Part shown: positions 1 to 5,937 of the stretch, one piece after another
Layout of the letters: the number at the start of each line of letters is the position of its first letter
Numbering within the stretch: position 1 is the first letter of the stretch
From: Oscillospiraceae bacterium
Lineage (GTDB): Bacteria; Bacillota; Clostridia; Oscillospirales; Ruminococcaceae
Direction: 5' to 3'
Length of the DNA: 6,094 nucleotides
Assembly (NCBI GenBank): GCA_017544185.1
Contig: JAFYEQ010000247.1
Coordinates: forward strand, 1-6,094
Translations under genes and position numbers: made by a program
Notes under the pieces: model-generated
What the model saw: only the letters and a program-made list of their open reading frames with translations
Databases searched by the model: none
Told to the model about the DNA's origin: nothing

Positions 1-438
1 ACGGGAGAGGCGGACAAGTACTGTACCTGTATGTACATATCCCTTCGTACCCGCCTGAGACTATCCGACGGCTCCATGCTGCACCCGGACCTGATACGCC
101 TGATGAGGAGGCTCTGCCGGGACGGCAAGTTCCGCAAGCGTGAGCCCGAGCAGGTGTTCAGCATGTTCGAGAGCGTGTCCCGCGGCGAGGAGCTGTACAT
201 ACGTCCCTACAAGCATCGCTCGCACTACGATATAGATACCTTCCTGGCCTTCGAGCCATCGGTATACGCGCCCGTCATAGCGCAGAAGCTCATAGACCAC
301 CGCGCTGCGCTGGAGCGTTTCCCGGAGTACGATATGATCGTGCGGGCCTTCGCGGAGCTGCAGCCCATGGATGAGAGCATAGTCCCCGACAACTCACTGG
401 TACGCGAGTTCATCGGCGGCTCCAGCTTCGAGTATTGA
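1..438 (+). CDS. Uridine kinase-like nucleoside kinase, C-terminal part (5' end outside window)
   Basis: The reading frame is open from base 1 and ends at TGA 436-438, so this is the last ~145 residues of a longer protein; the ATG at 31 is internal, because the preceding codons continue the family pattern. I recognise the C-terminal tail of the clostridial/Bacteroides nucleoside kinases that carry a TGS-like N-terminus and a uridine kinase/phosphoribulokinase P-loop domain. Visible matches are the CMYISLRTRL strand, the LIRLMRRLCRDGKFR helix, a SVSRGEELYIRPYK segment (family version: rRGEekyIfPfq), and the ending NSLVREFIGGSSF, close to the family's 'SILREFIGGS'. The P-loop and nucleoside site would lie upstream and cannot be checked here. 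The family is expected to phosphorylate nucleosides such as uridine with NTP in the cytosol (salvage). The next gene follows after 31 bases and is probably co-transcribed. Identification rests on recalled family motifs without a database search. Confidence 0.75.
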   Translation, partial: TGEADKYCTCMYISLRTRLRLSDGSMLHPDLIRLMRRLCRDGKFRKREPEQVFSMFESVSRGEELYIRPYKHRSHYDIDTFLAFEPSVYAPVIAQKLIDHRAALERFPEYDMIVRAFAELQPMDESIVPDNSLVREFIGGSSFEY

Positions 439-457
439 TAACGCTTATGATGCTTAT

Positions 458-462
458 GAGGT
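458..462 (+). promoter_or_regulatory. Ribosome binding site of the DUF6062-like gene
   Basis: GAGGT lies 7 bases before the ATG at 470, an ordinary spacing. It supports 470 as the start and makes translation independent of the upstream gene. Confidence 0.7.
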
Positions 463-469
463 AGACGAT

Positions 470-1144
470 ATGAGAGAGTCCCTGCTGACGATACCCATCA
501 GTGAGATAATGGAGGCGGACGGCTGCCCGATATGCGCTATGCGCGATACTCTGGAGAGCCGCACGGTAGAATATATAATGGGGGCTGCCATGATGGAGCC
601 CGACGTGAGGATAGAGACCAACAAGGCAGGCTTCTGCTCCACGCATTTTTCGCAGATGCTCAAAGTGAAGAACCGCCTGTCACTGGCGCTGATGCTGCAG
701 ACCCACCTGGATGAGGTGAACGGCGACCTGTTCACGAGGCGCAAGCTCTTCGAGGCCAAGGACGCCAAGAAGAAGCGCCTGTCACAGATAAACGAGAGCT
801 GCTTCGTGTGCGACAAGATCGACTGGGGCATGGAGAGGCTCATGAGGACGTTCTTCGAGATGTGGAGCGACGCCCAGTTCAGGGAGGCGCTGTCCAAGAG
901 GGACTATATATGTCTCCCGCACTACGATCTGCTGGTGTCCCTGTCGCCCAAGTACCTGGGCAAGGGGGCTGCGGAGTTCGACAAGACCGTGGGCGAGCTG
1001 GTGAAGAGCTATATACGTTCGCTGTATGAGGACGTGTCGAAGTACTGCACTATGTACGACTACCGCAACACCGGCAAGGATGCGGACTGGGGCACATCCA
1101 AGGACAGCATCGAGCGGTCGATAAAGTTCCTGACATCGAGATAG
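470..1144 (+). CDS. DUF6062-like protein with two CxxC...CxxH clusters
   Basis: A 224-residue cytosolic protein with no signal peptide or membrane segment. The N-terminus (TIPISEIMEADGCPICAM, then NKAGFCSTHF and NRLSLALMLQTH) resembles the DUF6062 family of Clostridia, whose function is unknown to me. Two sets of potential metal ligands stand out: C19-x2-C22 with C56-x2-H59, and C111-x2-C114 with C148-x2-H151. In both sets exactly 33 residues separate the second Cys from the third, which suggests an internal duplication of one zinc-binding (or redox) module. Between them runs a basic, probably helical stretch (about residues 88-106, rich in K and R). The C-terminal ~70 residues look helical and polar, without ligands. 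The gene sits between a nucleoside kinase and RNase R, which hints at, but does not show, a role in nucleic acid or nucleotide metabolism. The family call is from memory of motifs; metal binding is inferred. Confidence 0.72.
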   Translation: MRESLLTIPISEIMEADGCPICAMRDTLESRTVEYIMGAAMMEPDVRIETNKAGFCSTHFSQMLKVKNRLSLALMLQTHLDEVNGDLFTRRKLFEAKDAKKKRLSQINESCFVCDKIDWGMERLMRTFFEMWSDAQFREALSKRDYICLPHYDLLVSLSPKYLGKGAAEFDKTVGELVKSYIRSLYEDVSKYCTMYDYRNTGKDADWGTSKDSIERSIKFLTSR

Positions 1145-1162
1145 ACGCTCAATATGAACGCA

Positions 1163-1204
1163 GTATCGTACCCTGTACAGTTCCCTCTGTATAGCGTCCG
1201 ATAC
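1163..1204 (+). other. Imperfect 18-bp hairpin in the gap upstream of rnr
   Basis: Bases 1163-1180 pair with 1187-1204 around a 6-base loop (TTCCCT). There are 15 Watson-Crick pairs, one G-U pair and two single mismatches (1169/1198 and 1172/1195). No run of T follows, so it does not fit a standard intrinsic terminator. It ends 12 bases before the weak rnr Shine-Dalgarno sequence, so as RNA it could stabilise or block the start of the rnr message, and as DNA it could be an operator. The pairing is read directly; the role is unknown. Confidence 0.6.
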
Positions 1205-1227
1205 ATACGGGATGATAGGTAAATGAT

Positions 1228-3336
1228 ATGGATATAAAAGAACGTACGAGAGCGCGAGTGCTCAATACCATAAAGAACGGGAAGCGCCCCCTGACGGAGA
1301 AGGAGCTGTTCCGCAAGTGCAAGGGCAAGTCTGACCCCGTAAAGCCCAATGAGTTCAAGGCGATACTCACCGAGCTCACGCGGAGCGGTGAGATAGTCGA
1401 GACCAAGAACGGCTTTAAGATGGCTCCCGAGGACACCTTCTCCGCCACGGTCACAAGGCTCAACAAGACCTTCGGCTTCGTGAGGGACAACAGTCTCCCC
1501 CGTGAGGACACGTCGGAGGTGTTCATACCCGGGAAGTACATGAAGGGCGCTCTCCCGGGCGATACTGTGCTGTGCAGATACATCGAGTCCCGGGGCGAGC
1601 TCCCCGAGGCTGAGATCGTGGCCGTCACCGAGGAGAACGATACTCTGTTCACGGGCAGGATCGTCATGGACGGGGATATGTTCATACAGCCCGACGAGCT
1701 GTGCAAGGACATGATCCGCGTCACGGGATATGCCGACGTGAAGGACGGCGACAAGGCTGCGGCCAGGATCGTACACCGCGGCGAGCGCCATGCAGATCAC
1801 CGCTGTGAGATCGTATCGGGCTTCGGTACATCCGACAGCGCGGCCAACTGCGCCCGTGCGCTCCTCTATGCCCGCGAGACCGAGGTGGAGTTCCCCAACG
1901 CGGTCATGGACGAGGCGCGGCATATCGGCACCATGAAGGTCACGGACAAGGATACGCTCATGCGCATGGATCTGCGTGACGAGGACATATTCACTATCGA
2001 CGGCGCAGATACCAAGGATATCGACGACGCGGTGTCCGTAAAACGCATAGAGGGCGGCTGGGCGCTGGGCGTGCATATCGCAGATGTGTCCCATTACGTG
2101 AAGCCCGGCATGGCTCTGGACGGCGACGCCATGGTGCGAGGCACGTCCATATACTACGCAGACAAGGTGATACCCATGCTGCCGAAGGAGCTGTCCAACG
2201 GGATATGCTCCCTTAACCCTGATGAGGACAGGCTGGCTTTCTCCTGCCTGATGGAGATAGACGAGGAGGGGACGCTGACCAAGTACAAGTTCTCCAAGAC
2301 CGTGATACGCTCCCGCGTGAAGGGGGTATACGACGAGGTCAACAGGATCATAGACGAGGGACATGTCCCCGATGATCTGGCGGAGAAGTACGGTGCCCTT
2401 GAGGGACAGATAATGCTGATGCGCGATCTGGCTGCGATCCTCCACGACCGCCGTGTCAAGCGCGGCGCCCCCGAGCTGGACAGCCCCGAGCCGAAGATAT
2501 ACACCGATGAGGACGGCATATGCATAGGTGTGGAGAAGCGCCACAGCGGCATTGCCGAGAACATCATAGAGGAGTTCATGCTCATGGCGAACACCGCCGC
2601 CGCAAGGACGGCCAGGGAGCATGACATACCCTTCGTGTACCGCGTACACGAGCGTCCCGCGGCGGAGAAGATAGCGTCGCTGAAGGACCTGTGCGAGCAG
2701 CTGCAGGTGCCCTTCCCGGAGTTCACCCACGTAAAGCCCGTGCATATGTCTATGATACTCGCTGCCGGCCGTGAGAAGGGGCTGGGCATCATCATGGACA
2801 ACGCCGTGCTCCGCAGTATGGCAAAGGCGAGGTACTCCCACGAGGCGCTGGGGCACTTCGGTCTGGCACTGGACGACTACGCCCATTTCACGTCGCCCAT
2901 ACGCCGTTACCCGGATCTTTCCATACACCGTATACTCACGGATCTGTGCTACGAGAAGAAGACCGAGGAGAGCATCGTCCGCAGGTATACCGCTTTTGCG
3001 TATGAAGCGGCGGTGCAGTCATCGGAGACGGAGATCGCCGCACAGCAGATCGAGCGCGACTGCGAGGCCATGTATATGGCTGAGTATATGAGCAAGCATC
3101 TGGGCGAGGAGTTCGACGGGGTGATATGCTCTGCGGCTGTGTTCGGCGTATACGTCCGTCTGGACAACTGCATAGAGGGGCTTGTCCGTGCGGAGACCAT
3201 GGAGGGCCTGGACTACGACGGCAGCCTGAGCTTCACCAAGGCGGGCAAGCCCGTATACACCGCAGGCGACAAGGTCCGCGTCCGCTGCGTCAAGGCGCAG
3301 ATAGATATGGGAAATATAGATTTTGTGATGGTGTGA
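1228..3336 (+). CDS. rnr: Ribonuclease R (3'-5' exoribonuclease)
   Basis: A complete 702-residue RNase II/RNB family enzyme, which degrades RNA processively from the 3' end, including structured RNA, releasing 5' nucleoside monophosphates. Domain order fits RNase R: a winged-helix N-terminus (about residues 8-66), two cold-shock-type OB domains (about 70-120 and 137-195), the RNB catalytic domain (about 250-580) and a C-terminal S1 domain (about 626-700). The metal-binding motif TIDGADTKDIDDAV supplies D258, D264, D266 and D267, equivalent to the four catalytic aspartates of E. coli RNase II, and FTSPIRRYPDLSIHR (554-568) is the conserved RNA-contact motif with R559/R560. The protein stops right after the S1 domain, without the lysine-rich tail of E. 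coli RNase R. The ATG at 1228 follows a weak site (TAGGT, 7 bases upstream). In many Firmicutes rnr is followed by smpB; here an IOR operon follows instead. Confidence 0.97.
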   Translation: MDIKERTRARVLNTIKNGKRPLTEKELFRKCKGKSDPVKPNEFKAILTELTRSGEIVETKNGFKMAPEDTFSATVTRLNKTFGFVRDNSLPREDTSEVFIPGKYMKGALPGDTVLCRYIESRGELPEAEIVAVTEENDTLFTGRIVMDGDMFIQPDELCKDMIRVTGYADVKDGDKAAARIVHRGERHADHRCEIVSGFGTSDSAANCARALLYARETEVEFPNAVMDEARHIGTMKVTDKDTLMRMDLRDEDIFTIDGADTKDIDDAVSVKRIEGGWALGVHIADVSHYVKPGMALDGDAMVRGTSIYYADKVIPMLPKELSNGICSLNPDEDRLAFSCLMEIDEEGTLTKYKFSKTVIRSRVKGVYDEVNRIIDEGHVPDDLAEKYGALEGQIMLMRDLAAILHDRRVKRGAPELDSPEPKIYTDEDGICIGVEKRHSGIAENIIEEFMLMANTAAARTAREHDIPFVYRVHERPAAEKIASLKDLCEQLQVPFPEFTHVKPVHMSMILAAGREKGLGIIMDNAVLRSMAKARYSHEALGHFGLALDDYAHFTSPIRRYPDLSIHRILTDLCYEKKTEESIVRRYTAFAYEAAVQSSETEIAAQQIERDCEAMYMAEYMSKHLGEEFDGVICSAAVFGVYVRLDNCIEGLVRAETMEGLDYDGSLSFTKAGKPVYTAGDKVRVRCVKAQIDMGNIDFVMV

Positions 3337-3455
3337 TCGACAAACAAACCGGACACCGGATATGAGCGGTACTCACGAAAATGTACCGCGAACTGACAGG
3401 GGATGCGGGAAATGAGCAGGTGCATATGCTCCCGTTCCCGGGAAAGGACGATGAT
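3337..3455 (+). other. rnr-iorA intergenic region with short inverted repeats
   Basis: This 119-base gap holds four small dyads: CCGG-ACA-CCGG (3349-3359); a perfect 7-bp stem GCGGTAC/GTACCGC (3366-3372 with 3383-3389, 10-base loop); GAGCA/TGCTC (3414-3418 with 3427-3431); and TCCCG/CGGGA (3430-3434 with 3439-3443). None is followed by a T-run, so no intrinsic terminator for rnr is evident. The last stem overlaps the 5' edge of the iorA ribosome binding site, and the bases 3435-3444 are themselves a 10-bp palindrome. No convincing -35/-10 pair was found. A promoter for iorA is still likely to lie here or within the end of rnr, judging by the gap and the change of function. Confidence 0.5.
3443..3448 (+). 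promoter_or_regulatory. Ribosome binding site that fixes the iorA start
   Basis: AAAGGA ends 7 bases before ATG 3456. The in-frame ATG at 3381 would add 25 residues that do not resemble IorA N-termini and has no such site, so 3456 is preferred. Confidence 0.8.
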
Positions 3456-5249
3456 ATGCATAAAGAATACCTGATGGGCAACGCTGCCATAGCAAAGGGC
3501 GCACTGGCGGCGGGGCTCAACGTGATAACGGGCTACCCGGGGACGCCGTCCACGGAAGTGCTGGAGACCGCGGCCAAGGCCGTCCCGGATATATACGTGG
3601 AGTGGTCGGTCAACGAGAAGGCGGCGCTGGAGGTGGCTGCGGGCGCGTCCTACTGCGGTGCCAGATCTATGGTCACCATGAAGCAGGTGGGGCTCAACGT
3701 GGCCTCCGACCCGCTGATGAGCCTTGCCTATGTAGGCGTGGAGGGCGGTATGATCATCATGGTGGCAGACGATCCCGGCCCCATATCCTCCCAGACCGAG
3801 CAGGATACCCGCACCTTCGCGGCGTATTCCAAGCTGCCCTGCTTCGACCCCTCCTCGGTGGAGGAGGCCTTCGCTATGGTGGCAGATGCCTTCGAGCTGT
3901 CCGAGAAGTACCATACCCCCGTCATATTCAGGCCCACCACCAGGATATGCCACGGATATGCATCCATAGACGTGCCCGACAAGGACGAATGGTACGTCAA
4001 CAAGCCAAAGGGCTTCGAGCGCGACACGTCCCGCTGGGTGATATTCCCCGGGCTGTCCTACAGGGCCCATATGGCCATAGAGGAGCGCAACAGGGCGCTG
4101 TCTGCTGACAGCTACAAGGGCAATCTGATCATAGAGGGCAGCCGTAAGGGCATAGCCTCACACGGCATATCCGCTGCATATGTCCGTGAGATAACAGACG
4201 GTATGGAGGACGCCCCTACGCTGTTCAAGGTGGCAACGCCCTTCCCCTTCCCCGAGGACAGGGCAGTAGAGTTCCTGTCGTCGGTGGACGAGGTCATGTG
4301 CATAGAGGAGCTGGACCCCGTGATAGAGCGGGAGCTCACCTACCTGTGCGGGAAGCATCACCTCCCCACCGTGATACGCGGACGGCTCACAGGAGACGTA
4401 CATACCGCAGGTGAGAACACGCCCACCTACGTGAAGGACGTGATATACAGATACCTTGGCATCGCCTGTCCCGAGGAGGATGTTCCGACCGATGCACCCA
4501 AGCTCCCGGTACGTCCCCCTGTGCTCTGCGCCGGATGTCCTCACAGAGCATCGTTCTATGCGGTCAAGGTGGCGATGCGGGGCAAGAAGACCGTGTTCTG
4601 CGGGGATATAGGCTGCTATACCCTCGGCAACGCACAGCCGTTGGATATGGTGGACACCTGTCTGTGCATGGGCGCAGGCGTGAACATAGCTCAGGGCATA
4701 GGACGCATCGAGCCCGACAGGTACTGCTTCGCCTTCGTGGGCGACTCCACCTTCTTCGCGTCCGCCGTGACGGGCGCCATGAACGCAGTATACGATCAGG
4801 CAGATATGACCCTTGTGGTGCTGGACAACTCCACCACCGCCATGACGGGGCATCAGCCTCACCCCGGTACGGGACGCACTATGATGGGCGAGGTCGTGGA
4901 GAAGATCGACATAGAGGCAGTGCTCCACGGTGCGGGAGTCGAGACGGTGGTCACGGTAGACCCCTTCGATCTGGAGAAGGCCGTCAATACCGTGCGCTGC
5001 ATAGCCGACCTTGAGGGCGTGAAGGCGATCATATTCAAGTCGCCCTGCGCAGTGATCACAAAGCCCGACAAGCCCTATGTCATCGACAAGGACAAGTGCG
5101 TGGAGTGCCGTGCGTGCATACGCCGCATAGGCTGTCCCGCCATAGTCATATCCGACGGCAAGACTGTGATCGAGCCCTCCATCTGCGTGGGATGCGGCTT
5201 GTGCGGCCAGACCTGCCACCTGAAGGCGATAGTACCGTCCGAGCAGTGA
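3456..5249 (+). CDS. iorA: Indolepyruvate:ferredoxin oxidoreductase, alpha subunit
   Basis: A 597-residue thiamine-diphosphate and iron-sulfur subunit. With IorB it oxidatively decarboxylates arylpyruvates (indolepyruvate, phenylpyruvate, p-hydroxyphenylpyruvate) with CoA to aryl-acetyl-CoA, CO2 and reduced ferredoxin in the cytosol; the reaction is reversible. The start MHKEYLMGNAAIAKGAL followed by ITGYPGTPSTEVLE (24-37) is the pyrimidine-domain signature, and VNEKAALEVAAGAS contains the conserved Glu (E54). CAGCPHR (358-364) and CGDIGC (382-387) belong to the C-terminal half. The TPP/Mg motif runs from GDS (429-431) to LDN (456-458). A C-terminal ferredoxin domain has two cysteine sets: C548, C551, C554, C560 and C577, C580, C583, C587, enough for two [4Fe-4S] clusters. 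The residue after the last Cys is His (CH) where Pro is usual. Length and domain order are normal for the family. It lies directly before iorB. Confidence 0.96.
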   Translation: MHKEYLMGNAAIAKGALAAGLNVITGYPGTPSTEVLETAAKAVPDIYVEWSVNEKAALEVAAGASYCGARSMVTMKQVGLNVASDPLMSLAYVGVEGGMIIMVADDPGPISSQTEQDTRTFAAYSKLPCFDPSSVEEAFAMVADAFELSEKYHTPVIFRPTTRICHGYASIDVPDKDEWYVNKPKGFERDTSRWVIFPGLSYRAHMAIEERNRALSADSYKGNLIIEGSRKGIASHGISAAYVREITDGMEDAPTLFKVATPFPFPEDRAVEFLSSVDEVMCIEELDPVIERELTYLCGKHHLPTVIRGRLTGDVHTAGENTPTYVKDVIYRYLGIACPEEDVPTDAPKLPVRPPVLCAGCPHRASFYAVKVAMRGKKTVFCGDIGCYTLGNAQPLDMVDTCLCMGAGVNIAQGIGRIEPDRYCFAFVGDSTFFASAVTGAMNAVYDQADMTLVVLDNSTTAMTGHQPHPGTGRTMMGEVVEKIDIEAVLHGAGVETVVTVDPFDLEKAVNTVRCIADLEGVKAIIFKSPCAVITKPDKPYVIDKDKCVECRACIRRIGCPAIVISDGKTVIEPSICVGCGLCGQTCHLKAIVPSEQ

Positions 5250-5251
5250 TG

Positions 5252-5260
5252 AGAGGTGAT
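5252..5260 (+). promoter_or_regulatory. Strong Shine-Dalgarno site pointing to a TTG start of iorB
   Basis: AGAGGTGAT matches the 16S rRNA 3' end (anti-SD complement AGGAGGTGAT) at 8 consecutive bases from GAGG onward. Its AGAGG part ends 7 bases before TTG 5264, while it lies downstream of the alternative ATG at 5249. It therefore selects TTG 5264. Confidence 0.8.
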
Positions 5261-5263
5261 ATC

Positions 5264-5833
5264 TTGACGAATATACTTTTATGCGGGGTAGGCGGTCAGG
5301 GCATAGTGCTCACGTCCAAGCTGATCGCTGCAGCCGCTATGGAGAAGGGATCCCCCGTGCGCAGCGCGGAGACCATAGGTATGGCGCAGAAGGGCGGATC
5401 CGTCACCAGCTTCCTGAGGATAGGGGAGTGTCACGCTCCCATGTTCGGCGAGGGGGAGGCTGACATAATGATCGCCTTCGAACCTGCCGAGGCGGTGAGG
5501 GAACTGCGGTACCTGAAGAAGGGCGGTACCGCCATAGTCGATACCCATCCCGTGATGCCCGTGACCGCTGCTCTTACAGGAGGCGGCTACGACCCGTCCG
5601 TGATGATGGAGCATCTGGACAAGTCGGGCGTTAAGGTGATCGCGCTGGATGCTCAGGCTCTGGCGGCAGAGATCGGCTCCCCGCGTACCATGAATATGAT
5701 CATGCTGGCGGCGGCTGTCCGCAGCGGCGTGCTCCCCTTCGATATCGACCATGTGGCTGAGGTGATGAAGAAGACCGTCCAGCCCCAGTTCGTGGATATC
5801 AATATGAAAGCATTATACTCCGTGACAGTTTGA
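5264..5833 (+). CDS. iorB: Indolepyruvate:ferredoxin oxidoreductase, beta subunit (TTG start)
   Basis: The 189-residue partner of IorA, equivalent to the gamma domain of pyruvate:ferredoxin oxidoreductase. The signature NILLCGVGGQGIVLTSKLI (residues 3-21) is the glycine-rich segment of the family, followed by SAETIGMAQKGGSVTSFLRIG (34-54), also characteristic. The rest fits IorB in order and length (~190 residues). I choose TTG 5264 over the in-frame ATG 5249. The TTG has a near-perfect Shine-Dalgarno sequence at the right distance and gives the usual short N-terminus (MTNILL). The ATG has no good site and would place that Shine-Dalgarno inside the coding region. With TTG the gap from the iorA stop is 14 bases; with ATG the genes would overlap by one base (TGATG). 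Either way they form one transcript with coupled translation. TGA is at 5831-5833. Confidence 0.95.
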   Translation: MTNILLCGVGGQGIVLTSKLIAAAAMEKGSPVRSAETIGMAQKGGSVTSFLRIGECHAPMFGEGEADIMIAFEPAEAVRELRYLKKGGTAIVDTHPVMPVTAALTGGGYDPSVMMEHLDKSGVKVIALDAQALAAEIGSPRTMNMIMLAAAVRSGVLPFDIDHVAEVMKKTVQPQFVDINMKALYSVTV

Positions 5834-5841
5834 CATTATCC

Positions 5842-5878
5842 CGTTTCTTATCGTTTTGCAGTAAATGGATAAGAAATG
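5842..5878 (+). repeat. 37-base dyad between iorB and paaK
   Basis: Bases 5842-5852 pair with 5868-5878 (10 Watson-Crick pairs and one G-U). After two mismatches, TTTG 5855-5858 can pair with TAAA 5862-5865 (including one G-U), leaving a 3-base loop. The arms TTTCTTATC and GATAAGAAA are perfect complements. The arms are AT-rich and no T-run follows, so a regulatory operator or an mRNA 3'-end-stabilising stem fits better than a classical terminator. Function is not determined by the sequence. Confidence 0.6.
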
Positions 5879-5884
5879 CGACTG

Positions 5885-5905
5885 CTCCTAGCCCCTAGCC
5901 TCTAG
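5885..5905 (+). repeat. Three tandem heptamers ending in CTAG
   Basis: CTCCTAG, CCCCTAG and CCTCTAG follow each other without spacers (5885-5891, 5892-5898, 5899-5905), giving three CTAG tetramers at an exact 7-base period. The array sits between the iorB-paaK dyad and the paaK ribosome binding site, outside any gene I can support. Confidence 0.7.
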
Positions 5906-5921
5906 GTAAGACATATATACG

Positions 5922-5927
5922 AAAGGA
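5922..5927 (+). promoter_or_regulatory. Ribosome binding site that favours the paaK start at 5938
   Basis: AAAGGA ends 10 bases before ATG 5938 but only one base before the in-frame ATG 5929. The latter is too close for initiation, so 5938 is the better start, with a slightly long spacing. Confidence 0.65.
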
Positions 5928-5937
5928 AATGAAGACC

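Noticed and set aside
1060..2928. Long 622-codon open frame on the minus strand opposite rnr
   Set aside because: Its low-complexity, His- and Leu-rich translation has no family features and it lies antisense to a clearly real RNase R; it is a shadow of GC-rich codon use.
3362..3415. Possible 17-codon leader peptide (attenuator) before iorA
   Set aside because: It contains no Trp, Tyr or Phe, has no clear ribosome binding site, and there is no terminator hairpin with a T-run after it.
3381..3455. N-terminal extension of IorA from ATG 3381
   Set aside because: The 25 extra residues do not look like any IorA N-terminus, the ATG has no ribosome binding site, and 3456 has a good one.
3213..4070. 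Long minus-strand frame opposite the rnr end and iorA
   Set aside because: It spans two convincing genes in antisense and its translation shows no recognisable domain.
5830..5835. Consensus -35 box TTGACA at the end of iorB
   Set aside because: No -10-like hexamer is found 15-19 bases downstream (around 5851-5860 reads TCGTTTTGCA), so a promoter is not supported.
5865..5891. Tiny ORF MDKKCDCS in the iorB-paaK gap
   Set aside because: Eight codons with no ribosome binding site; it is explained by the dyad and the first CTAG heptamer.
5929..5937. Alternative paaK start at ATG 5929
   Set aside because: The AAAGGA site ends only one base before it, too close for initiation; ATG 5938 has a workable spacing.
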